Below the pieces are notes generated by a model. That model searched no databases and was not told where the DNA came from. It saw only the letters and a list, made by a program, of their open reading frames with translations. Positions 1-5,683 of a stretch of 6,005 nucleotides of DNA are shown here, in pieces (positions within the stretch are counted from its first letter, which is position 1; each line of letters opens with the position of its first letter). Made by a program: the position numbers and the translations under genes. This DNA comes from Gammaproteobacteria bacterium (GTDB lineage Bacteria; Pseudomonadota; Gammaproteobacteria; Nitrosococcales; Methylophagaceae), in NCBI GenBank assembly GCA_003645385.1, contig QNEY01000121.1, positions 1 through 6,005 on the forward strand, written 5' to 3'.

Positions 1-1698
1 TCTAATAGGTGGTGTTAAGTTAATTGCTTCATCTGTGCCTGATGCACGAACATTAGTTAATTGCTTTCCTTTTAATGGGTTAACAACCAAATCATTATCA
101 CGAGAGTGAATGCCGATAACCATTCCTTCATACACGGCATCATTATGGCCGATAAACATACGGCCACGTTCTTGCAAATTAAAGATAGAGAATGCAACTG
201 CTTTACCTAAGCCATTGGCAATCATTACACCATTGCTACGTTTACCAAAATCACCCACCTTAACTGCTGCGTAGTGGTCAAACACACTGAATATTAAACC
301 TGTACCTTGTGTTGCAGTTAAAAACTCCGTGCGGAAGCCAATTAATCCGCGAGAAGGAATAATAAAGTCTAAACGAACACGGCCTTTACCATCAGGCACC
401 ATATCTTGTAATTGGGCACCACGTTCACCGAGTTTTTCCATGATAGTTCCTTGATGATCAGCTTCCACATCAGCGGTTACTGCTTCATAGGGTTCTTCAC
501 GTACACCATCAACTTCACGGATAATTACTTCTGGGCGAGACACACCCATTTCAAAGCCTTCACGACGCATATTTTCAATCAATACTGATAAATGCAATTC
601 ACCACGACCTGATACCTTAAATTTATCAGGGTCTGTTGGCACTTGTTCAACACGTAATGCCACATTATGAATCAATTCACGTTCAAGACGTTCTTTAATC
701 TGGCGCGTGGTTACAAACTTACCTTCTTGACCCGCCATTGGTGAATTATTCACTTGGAATGTCATAGTCACAGTAGGCTCATCAACTGATAATGGTGGCA
801 GTGCTTCCACTTCAGTTGGGTCACACAATGTATCTGAGATATTAAGAGGGTCTAAACCTGTAAAGGCAATAATATCACCAGCTTGAGCTTGTTCAACCTC
901 TTCGCGTTGTAAACCCATAAAACCCATTACAGTCAATATGCGGCCATTTCGTGTTTTACCATCGGTATCAATAATGGTCACCGGCGTATTTGTCTTAACC
1001 TTACCGCGTTCGATTCTACCAACACCAATAACACCAACATAGCTGTTGTAATCTAATGATGAAACCTGCATCCGAAATGGACCTTCTGTATCGACATCAG
1101 GTGCAGATACTTTATCCACAATCAATTCGAATAATGGTGTCATATCACCATCACGTACACTGTCATCTAAACCAGCAAAACCATTCAAGCCTGACGCGTA
1201 AATCACATCAAAGTCTAACTGATCATCAGTGGCATCAAGATTAGCGAATAAATCAAAAGTTTGATCTAACACCCAACCAGGACGAGCACTTGGTTTATCA
1301 ATCTTGTTAATAACAACAATTGGTTTCAAACCTAACGCTAACGCTTTTTGTGTTACGAAACGTGTTTGAGGCATTGGACCTTCAGACGAATCAACCAACA
1401 GTAATACCGAATCCACCATCGATAAAACACGCTCAACCTCACCACCAAAATCGGCATGGCCCGGTGTATCAACGATATTGATGTGGTAATCATTCCATTT
1501 CACTGCCGTATTTTTAGACAAAATGGTAATTCCACGTTCTTTTTCAAGATCATTGGAATCCATTACACGGTCTTGTAATTCTTCATGCTCACTAAATGTG
1601 CCAGATTGGCGTAATAGTTCATCAACCAAGGTTGTTTTACCGTGATCGACATGAGCAATAATTGCGATATTGCGTAATTTTCTAGTAGTAATTGTCAT
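1..1698 (-). CDS. typA: Translational GTPase TypA/BipA (3' end cut off by window edge)
   Basis: This is a ribosome-associated GTPase of the EF-G/LepA superfamily, known for roles in 50S assembly and in growth under cold or stress. The visible 566 codons are open throughout. The G domain shows G1 AHVDHGKT (15-22), the G2 segment RGITI (55-59), G3 DTPGH (77-81), G4 NKID (131-134) and a G5-like YASG (167-170). Domain II follows at about 205-295, then the EF-G-like domains III and V, with SGRGELHLSVLIE at 363-375. The TypA-specific C-terminal region begins near 480 and contains RSNGVMIANGLGKAVAF (487-503) and RASGTDEA (551-558). These last two separate TypA from EF-G and LepA. Family members are about 600-615 residues, so roughly 40 C-terminal residues lie outside. 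The start gives the usual MTITTRKLRNIAIIAHVDHG opening, but the ribosome binding site is poor (AGAAC followed by an A-rich stretch). It lies 57 bp downstream of suhB in the same direction with no terminator between, so co-transcription is plausible. Confidence 0.97.
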   Translation of the reverse strand, partial: MTITTRKLRNIAIIAHVDHGKTTLVDELLRQSGTFSEHEELQDRVMDSNDLEKERGITILSKNTAVKWNDYHINIVDTPGHADFGGEVERVLSMVDSVLLLVDSSEGPMPQTRFVTQKALALGLKPIVVINKIDKPSARPGWVLDQTFDLFANLDATDDQLDFDVIYASGLNGFAGLDDSVRDGDMTPLFELIVDKVSAPDVDTEGPFRMQVSSLDYNSYVGVIGVGRIERGKVKTNTPVTIIDTDGKTRNGRILTVMGFMGLQREEVEQAQAGDIIAFTGLDPLNISDTLCDPTEVEALPPLSVDEPTVTMTFQVNNSPMAGQEGKFVTTRQIKERLERELIHNVALRVEQVPTDPDKFKVSGRGELHLSVLIENMRREGFEMGVSRPEVIIREVDGVREEPYEAVTADVEADHQGTIMEKLGERGAQLQDMVPDGKGRVRLDFIIPSRGLIGFRTEFLTATQGTGLIFSVFDHYAAVKVGDFGKRSNGVMIANGLGKAVAFSIFNLQERGRMFIGHNDAVYEGMVIGIHSRDNDLVVNPLKGKQLTNVRASGTDEAINLTPPIR

Positions 1699-1755
1699 TA
1701 TTTTTTAGTTCTGTAAATGAATGCTGTTTGCATATAAAAGTTAAAGTTAGATCTG

Positions 1756-2553
1756 TTATTTTTTTAAATCATCACTTAAGTGAGGAGTGATACTAGCCAA
1801 TATCTGTTTCTGAACTGCTAGGTTACCGACCACCAGATTGCCATGTTCGAAATAATCATCACCTCCAACAAAATCACTGACCACTCCACCGGCTTCCTCG
1901 ATCAATAAGACACCTGCAGCCAAGTCCCATTTTTCCAATCCAATTTCCCAATAACCATCTAATCGTCCTGCGGCTACATAGGCCAAGTCTAAGGCAGCAG
2001 ATCCAGCGCGACGCACATCAGCTACCTGAGGGAATACTGCATTAAACGTTGCTAAGTAGGAGTCTAAATACTGAGGATATTTAAAAGGGAAACCCGTTGC
2101 CAATAAGGAAGCGGTTAATTCTTTGCGTTTAGCGACTCGCAGACGGCGGTCATTGAGTTGTGCGCCAGCACCACGAGTTGCTGTGAACATCTCATCACGT
2201 AGTGGATCATAAATAACGCCATGTTCAATTTTACCGCGAACCATCACGGCAATGGATACACAATAATGTGGAAAACCATGTAAAAAATTAGTCGTACCAT
2301 CCAGCGGGTCAATTACCCAAACAGTTTCATTCTCACCTTGCTGACCAGACTCTTCGGCCAAAATCGCATGCTCTGGATAAGCTTTACGAATAGCATTAAT
2401 TATTTCTTGTTCTGCCAGACGATCAACATCAGTTACAAAATCATTGCGACTTTTAATAGTCACCTCAAGATGATCAACGTGTTGCAGCGAACGGACAATG
2501 ATATTGCCCGCACTACGAGCTGCCCGAATGGCAATATTCAGCATAGGATGCAT
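1756..2553 (-). CDS. suhB: Inositol-1-monophosphatase / Nus-factor SuhB
   Basis: This is a Mg2+-dependent phosphatase of the inositol monophosphatase family, 265 residues (E. coli SuhB is 267). Metal-binding motifs are all present: the AEES stretch with E67 (66-69), WVIDPLDGTTNF at 79-90 with D82 and D85, and WDLAAG with D210. The segment RRAGSAALDLAYVAAGRLDG (181-200) matches the E. coli SuhB counterpart closely. In E. coli, SuhB also joins the NusA/B/E/G antitermination complex that supports rRNA transcription and ribosome maturation. The close match makes SuhB more likely than a dedicated inositol or histidinol phosphatase, although that second role is inferred. The start at 2553 gives MHPMLNIA as in E. 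coli. A second ATG three codons on is possible but has no better ribosome binding site. SD support is weak (a GGA about 14 nt upstream). The gene heads a probable suhB-typA unit, with promoter-like elements at 2626-2670. Confidence 0.96.
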   Translation of the reverse strand: MHPMLNIAIRAARSAGNIIVRSLQHVDHLEVTIKSRNDFVTDVDRLAEQEIINAIRKAYPEHAILAEESGQQGENETVWVIDPLDGTTNFLHGFPHYCVSIAVMVRGKIEHGVIYDPLRDEMFTATRGAGAQLNDRRLRVAKRKELTASLLATGFPFKYPQYLDSYLATFNAVFPQVADVRRAGSAALDLAYVAAGRLDGYWEIGLEKWDLAAGVLLIEEAGGVVSDFVGGDDYFEHGNLVVGNLAVQKQILASITPHLSDDLKK

Positions 2554-2625
2554 AGACTAATTTTTCCAGAACAAATGAAACGATTAAGTTTAAACCGTTT
2601 GAGTGACAGCTTGACCGTCGAACTA

Positions 2626-2670
2626 ATTATAAAAGAATGCGGATTATAACAATAAAATGCTCGAGTTCAC
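2626..2670 (-). promoter_or_regulatory. suhB: Putative suhB promoter region with two consensus -10 boxes
   Basis: Read on the minus strand, two exact TATAAT hexamers lie 11 bases apart, at 2643-2648 and 2626-2631. The upstream one has a weak -35 candidate, GTGAAC, at 2665-2670 with 16-bp spacing (3 of 6 consensus positions). The downstream one has TTGTTA at 2647-2652 with 15-bp spacing, overlapping the first -10 box. Either would give a suhB leader of roughly 65-85 nt. The -10 matches are perfect but the -35 boxes are poor, and AT-rich DNA makes chance matches common. Confidence 0.45.
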
Positions 2671-2680
2671 ATATAAGTTA

Positions 2681-2692
2681 TCCAACGTTGGA
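2681..2692. promoter_or_regulatory. Perfect 12-bp palindrome, possible operator
   Basis: TCCAACGTTGGA is identical to its own reverse complement, with no mismatch and no spacer. It sits 10 bp upstream of the candidate suhB -35 box and 93 bp before the lipoprotein start codon, in the region between the two divergent genes. Symmetric sites like this often bind dimeric regulators, but I do not recognise the motif. It has no T tract, and a zero-loop stem is not a terminator. Confidence 0.35.
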
Positions 2693-2785
2693 CAGCTTAA
2701 TTAATTCCTGATAGCCTCACGCAGTATGTTGCCTTTAGCAATATCGTGATACTAATTAATTCTATTGCAAATTATGGAGACTTAA

Positions 2786-3085
2786 ATGAAATCTTTAACT
2801 AAATTGGGTGTGGTTATCTTGCCATTAGTTTTATTAACAGCTTGCGCAAATACTGCAGAAATGGATGCCTTGAAGGCTTCTGTAGAAGCGGCTCAATCAT
2901 CTGCTGATACTGCAGCTGCAGCTGCTAAGAATGCACAAAGTTCTGCTGATACAGCACAACGCACTGCAAATGATGCTGAAGTAGCAGCTAGCAAGGCACA
3001 GGATACTGCTAATTCAGCACAAAAATCTGTTGATGAATGCTGCGCAAAAATAGACCGTATGTTTGAAAAAGCGATGAGCAAATAA
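2786..3085 (+). CDS. Lpp/OprI-family alanine-zipper outer-membrane lipoprotein
   Basis: A 99-residue lipoprotein precursor. The signal peptide carries K2 and K6, a hydrophobic stretch, and the lipobox LTAC ending at C20, so the mature protein is about 80 residues. From 36 to 78 it is an almost perfect alanine zipper: every a position (36, 43, 50, 57, 64, 71, 78) and every d position (40, 47, 54, 61, 68, 75) is alanine. Bulkier core residues flank it (L29, V33; V82, I89, M92). The end IDRMFEKAMSK resembles the RMLEKASRK end of Pseudomonas OprI and finishes in lysine, the residue that Lpp-type proteins attach to peptidoglycan. Homologues are abundant trimeric tethers between outer membrane and cell wall. 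A good GGAG (2776-2779) lies 6 nt before the ATG, and a strong terminator follows. Adjacent cysteines C85 and C86 are notable. A pure structural lipoprotein without covalent attachment is the main alternative. I did not find a convincing promoter. Confidence 0.9.
   Translation: MKSLTKLGVVILPLVLLTACANTAEMDALKASVEAAQSSADTAAAAAKNAQSSADTAQRTANDAEVAASKAQDTANSAQKSVDECCAKIDRMFEKAMSK
2891..2956 (+). repeat. Internal two-heptad repeat in the alanine zipper
   Basis: Codons 36-43 (2891-2914) and 50-57 (2933-2956) both encode AQSSADTA, 42 nt apart, which is exactly two heptads. The DNA copies differ at several third positions and one serine uses a different codon family (TCA against AGT), so the duplication is old or kept by selection on the protein. 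Confidence 0.7.
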
Positions 3086-3097
3086 ACTACTCATTCT

Positions 3098-3133
3098 AAA
3101 AAAAGCTGGGGCTTATTCCCCCGGCTTTTTTTT
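3098..3133. terminator. Rho-independent terminator, probably bidirectional
   Basis: The hairpin GCTGGGG (3105-3111) pairs with CCCCGGC (3119-3125) around a 7-nt loop, with one T-G wobble. It is followed by eight T (3126-3133) and preceded by seven A (3098-3104). It starts 12 bp after the lipoprotein stop on the plus strand. The A tract gives a T tract on the other strand, so it can also stop the convergent L,D-transpeptidase transcript, whose stop codon is about 90 bp away. Confidence 0.92.
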
Positions 3134-3221
3134 GCCTGTAGCAATGGAAGTGTGTAAGGAAATTATTTTCTAAAATAAATTGCTCCTTTCTTCAAAGAAA
3201 CGATTAGTTTAAAGGCTCTCT

Positions 3222-4382
3222 CTACAAGACATCATTAGAAACTAATGCTGTCCACACTGACATATCCGTAAGTCGATTAACCTGTCGGCCCATCTGTTGT
3301 GCTTGTTCTTGATTATCAAAAGGACCAAGCAAAATCTCACCTTCTGCCGCGCCCCTTAATGGCCAAAAATGTTCATTAGACTTTAAGGTTACCAAAGCTT
3401 GTCTTAGTTTCTTTTTAGCTTGTTGTGTTATGCCTGCATGGACAAACCATATATCCTCAATTATATCTGTTTGGTGTTGATTTACGGGTCTGACAACGCC
3501 ATCATGCTTTCGAACTAAATCTTCGGCAAATGGCCAATCATCATCATCAAGTATTTTATCCTGTGCTTTTAATATTGCCGAAACCATTGGCGTCATATTA
3601 TTGCCTTTGCGCTCACCAACATCATCCTGTGTTTTATGTGCCTCTAAATATAATTGACCATCTTGAAATGCTGCTTTATAGGGTTGATACAAAATTTCAA
3701 CAGGGGTATTTACAGGTACGATTCCAAACAAATGTTCAATATCCTCTGGAAATAAACGAATACAACCATGACTTACTCGCAACCCAACACCGTATGGCCT
3801 ATTTGTACCATGCAATAAATAGCCGGGCATAGCCAAACGCATTGCATAAGCCCCAAGAGGGTTATCTGGTCCTGCAGGCACTACCTTTGGTAATGGATCT
3901 CCTTTTTCCAAATGTTCAGCGAGTATTGAAGCTGGTGGAGTCCATGTTGGGTCTTTCTTTTTTTGGGTAATTTGTGTCTTTCCAAGAGGCGTGGTCCAAC
4001 CTTCTCGTCCCACACCAATTGGATGGGTAATGACCTGCTGACGCTTGCCTTTATGAGGTTTTGGATAATAATAGAGTCTCATTTCAGCCAGATTAATGAC
4101 GATACCTTTTTTAGGTGCATCTGGCAAAATAAAACGATTGGGAACTAAAACCCTCTGATTACCTCCAGGTAGCCATGGGTCTAAATCAGGATTAGCATTA
4201 ACGATTTCGCTGTAGCCCAAATCAAATTGGCGAGCAATATCGAGCAGTGTATCTTCTTCATGACTATATACAACTAAATTGTGCCCAACCACTCGTGTAT
4301 TTTCATCAACCAAATCAAAGGTTGTGGCATATGAAGAAGTAAATAATAATCCAGAGATAATGCTAATTACAACACGCAACAT
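3222..4382 (-). CDS. Periplasmic L,D-transpeptidase (LysM-like, YkuD domain, C-terminal extension)
   Basis: An ErfK/YbiS/YcfS-type L,D-transpeptidase. Such enzymes either attach Lpp-type lipoproteins to diaminopimelate or form 3-3 peptidoglycan crosslinks. Counting from the chosen start (386 residues): signal peptide 1-19 (MLRVV, hydrophobic core, SYA cleavage site); divergent LysM-like segment about 34-82, with NANPDLDPWLPGG (62-74) typical of this subfamily; YkuD domain about 93-232, with HGTN (191-194) and the catalytic SHGCIR (204-209, nucleophile C207). Residues about 239-386 are an extension ending in an SPOR-like stretch. An in-frame ATG at 4400 would add MTENER, putting two glutamates ahead of the hydrophobic core. 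It lacks an SD and lies only 6 nt after a -10-like TATATT, so 4382 is preferred, although its own ribosome binding site is also weak. The gene converges on the lipoprotein and diverges from bamD. The target (lipoprotein or peptidoglycan) cannot be read from sequence. Confidence 0.93.
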   Translation of the reverse strand: MLRVVISIISGLLFTSSYATTFDLVDENTRVVGHNLVVYSHEEDTLLDIARQFDLGYSEIVNANPDLDPWLPGGNQRVLVPNRFILPDAPKKGIVINLAEMRLYYYPKPHKGKRQQVITHPIGVGREGWTTPLGKTQITQKKKDPTWTPPASILAEHLEKGDPLPKVVPAGPDNPLGAYAMRLAMPGYLLHGTNRPYGVGLRVSHGCIRLFPEDIEHLFGIVPVNTPVEILYQPYKAAFQDGQLYLEAHKTQDDVGERKGNNMTPMVSAILKAQDKILDDDDWPFAEDLVRKHDGVVRPVNQHQTDIIEDIWFVHAGITQQAKKKLRQALVTLKSNEHFWPLRGAAEGEILLGPFDNQEQAQQMGRQVNRLTDMSVWTALVSNDVL

Positions 4383-4520
4383 TCTTTCGTTCTCAGTCAT
4401 TCACAAAATATATAAAAACAACATTGTACATCGAATAGCTTTTCCTCTTGTATTCATATTGAGAGACAAATCACATAAATCAGCTTTGCCATCAAACTAA
4501 TGCTAGCGTAACCTACCCTG
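4383..4520. other. Divergent intergenic region between the L,D-transpeptidase and bamD
   Basis: This AT-rich stretch must hold the promoters of both flanking genes. Toward the transpeptidase there is a -10-like TATATT at 4407-4412 (minus strand), without a good -35 box. Toward bamD there is TTGCCA (4486-4491), a 17-bp spacer and a poor TAACCT (4509-4514), which would place the start of transcription at or next to the bamD ATG. No terminator or RNA gene is apparent. The promoter calls are weak. Confidence 0.35.
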
Positions 4521-5300
4521 ATGAAAAAATATTATTTACCACTTGCTCTCATTTTAATATCAGTTTCTGGCTGTTCATACTTCTCAAAAGATGATGAAAT
4601 CTCAGAAAACAATTGGCCAGTAGAACGCGTCTACTCTGAAGCTAAAGCTGCTTTAAATACTGGTGACTATAACACCGCTTTACAGTATTACTCCCAATTA
4701 GAAACACGCTTTCCTTTTGGTGACTATGCGCAGCAAGCCTTACTAGAGTCAGCTTATGCTCACTATAAAAATGATGATCCAGAAACTGCAATAGCAACGC
4801 TTGATCGTTTTATGCGGGTCTATCCATTAAATCCTAATATGGATTACGCACTTTATCTGCATGGTTTAGTTAACATCTCCCGTGATATCGGTTGGATGGA
4901 AAAATACATACCTCGAGATGAAACACAGCGCGATCCTGGATCTGCACGTTTTGCACTTAAAGACTTTACTACACTAGTTAATCGTTACCCGAAGAGTAAA
5001 TATAGTGCAGATGCCGTCCAACGTATTGTTTATTTACGCAATAAATTGGCACAACATGAAGTTAATGTTGCCCAGTATTACATGAGACGCGGTTCATACT
5101 TAGCTGCAGCTAATCGAGGGAAATACGTAATTGAAAACTACCCACGCACACCGGCCATGCCCGATGCACTATTAGTTATGGCAAAAGCCTATAAAGTACT
5201 TGAATTGTATGATCTATCTGATGATGCCTTACGAGTATTAGAACTCAACTACCCAGGTCACCCTGGTGTAGCAGAAGTACGTCAACTTAAAGTGAAATAA
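4521..5300 (+). CDS. bamD: Outer membrane protein assembly factor BamD
   Basis: BamD is the essential lipoprotein of the BAM complex, which folds beta-barrel proteins into the outer membrane. It sits on the periplasmic face with BamA and BamC. The product is 259 residues (E. coli 245). The signal peptide ends in the lipobox VSGC with lipidated C18. TPR-type helical repeats start at about 35: YSEAKAALNTGDYNTALQYY (38-57), a second unit around 70-101, YPLNPNMDYALYLHGL (101-116), a unit around 143-165, and a C-terminal pair with GKYVIENYPRTPAMPDAL (200-217). The order and spacing match BamD rather than a generic TPR protein. The sequence just before the ATG (GTAACCTACCCTG) has no recognisable SD. 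The start is fixed by the signal peptide, which begins MKKYYLP with two lysines. The gene is monocistronic as far as visible, and ends in a hairpin that overlaps its stop codon. Confidence 0.96.
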   Translation: MKKYYLPLALILISVSGCSYFSKDDEISENNWPVERVYSEAKAALNTGDYNTALQYYSQLETRFPFGDYAQQALLESAYAHYKNDDPETAIATLDRFMRVYPLNPNMDYALYLHGLVNISRDIGWMEKYIPRDETQRDPGSARFALKDFTTLVNRYPKSKYSADAVQRIVYLRNKLAQHEVNVAQYYMRRGSYLAAANRGKYVIENYPRTPAMPDALLVMAKAYKVLELYDLSDDALRVLELNYPGHPGVAEVRQLKVK

Positions 5301-5328
5301 GCTTCCCCCAGCTAAAACTAGGGAAGCT
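5300..5328. terminator. Hairpin between convergent bamD and glnB, likely bidirectional terminator
   Basis: AGCTTCCC (5300-5307) pairs perfectly with GGGAAGCT (5321-5328) across a 13-nt loop. The first base is the last base of the bamD stop codon. The downstream tracts are modest: TCCAGTTTTAT on the plus strand, and TATTTCACTTT on the minus strand after glnB. A terminator serving both genes is the natural reading for a 34-bp convergent gap, but it is weaker than the one at 3098-3133. Confidence 0.6.
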
Positions 5329-5334
5329 CCAGTT

Positions 5335-5673
5335 TTATACCGCGTCTACACCTTCTTCACCAGTACGGATTCGGATTACCTGTTCAACTGGAGACACAAA
5401 GATCTTACCGTCACCAATCCTTCCGGTATGCGCGGCTTTGATGATCGCTTCGACACATGTTTCAACCTGTTCATCTGCCAGTATGATTTCCATTTTTATT
5501 TTCGGTAAAAAATCAACCACATACTCTGCACCACGATAAAGTTCAGTATGCCCTTTTTGACGACCGAAACCTTTCACTTCCGAAACTGTCAGACCTGTTA
5601 CACCAATATCTGACAGTGCTTCACGGACATCGTCCAATTTAAAGGGTTTAATAATCGCTTCAATCTTTTTCAT
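5335..5673 (-). CDS. glnB: Nitrogen regulatory protein PII (GlnB)
   Basis: PII is the trimeric cytoplasmic sensor of 2-oxoglutarate, ATP/ADP and, through uridylylation by GlnD, glutamine. It controls NtrB, GlnE and other targets. The 112-residue product has the usual proteobacterial length. Visible features are MKKIEAIIKPFKLDDVREAL (1-20), the T loop with GFGRQKGH (35-42) and YRGAEYVVDF (46-55) including the uridylylation site Y51, the B loop TGRIGDGK (83-90), and VIRIRTGEE (99-107) with R101 and R103. Canonical E. coli GlnB has K rather than R at 85. Three in-frame starts lie together: TTG (5679), ATG (5676) and ATG (5673). AGGA at 5680-5683 is 6 nt from the ATG at 5673, which also gives the canonical MKKI start. 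The SD overlaps the nadE stop codon, so translation is probably coupled to nadE. The uninterrupted T loop and Y51 point to a functional regulator. GlnK is a possible alternative, but there is no amtB neighbour. Confidence 0.96.
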   Translation of the reverse strand: MKKIEAIIKPFKLDDVREALSDIGVTGLTVSEVKGFGRQKGHTELYRGAEYVVDFLPKIKMEIILADEQVETCVEAIIKAAHTGRIGDGKIFVSPVEQVIRIRTGEEGVDAV

Positions 5674-5679
5674 CATCAA

Positions 5680-5683
5680 TCCT
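5680..5683 (-). promoter_or_regulatory. glnB: glnB ribosome binding site overlapping the nadE stop codon
   Basis: AGGA on the minus strand shares its first two bases (AG) with the nadE TAG stop (5682-5684). It lies 6 nt before the ATG at 5673 but only 3 nt before the ATG at 5676 and 0 nt before the TTG at 5679, which decides the glnB start. The overlap suggests that ribosomes finishing nadE help to start glnB. Confidence 0.7.

Noticed and set aside
1056..1244. Short plus-strand open frame inside typA
   Set aside because: Antisense to conserved TypA sequence; histidine- and glutamine-rich translation with no domain.
2578..2600. Weak hairpin AAACG...CGTTT in the suhB leader
   Set aside because: Only 5 bp of stem around a 13-nt AT-rich loop, which is expected by chance in this composition.
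2611..2633. Plus-strand promoter TTGACC plus TATAAA
   Set aside because: The spacing is only 11 bp, too short for a sigma-70 promoter.
2338..2649. Plus-strand open frame of 103 codons across the 5' end of suhB
   Set aside because: It lies almost wholly opposite the conserved suhB coding sequence and its leader, has no ribosome binding site, and encodes nothing protein-like.
2554..2650. boxA-type Nus element in the suhB leader, as known for E. coli
   Set aside because: I searched the minus strand for a CTCTTTAA-like sequence and saw no convincing match.
2893..3081. Minus-strand open frame opposite the alanine-zipper lipoprotein
   Set aside because: It is the reverse reading of alanine-rich codons (giving A, S, C and V), and the plus-strand lipoprotein has a lipobox, an SD and a terminator.
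3530..4500. Three plus-strand open frames opposite the L,D-transpeptidase (3530-3832, 3963-4148, 4279-4500)
   Set aside because: All are antisense to a gene with a clear catalytic motif and signal peptide. None has start-site or composition support.
5677..5679. TTG as the glnB start codon
   Set aside because: The SD would abut the start codon. The ATG at 5673 has 6-nt spacing and gives the canonical MKKI N-terminus.
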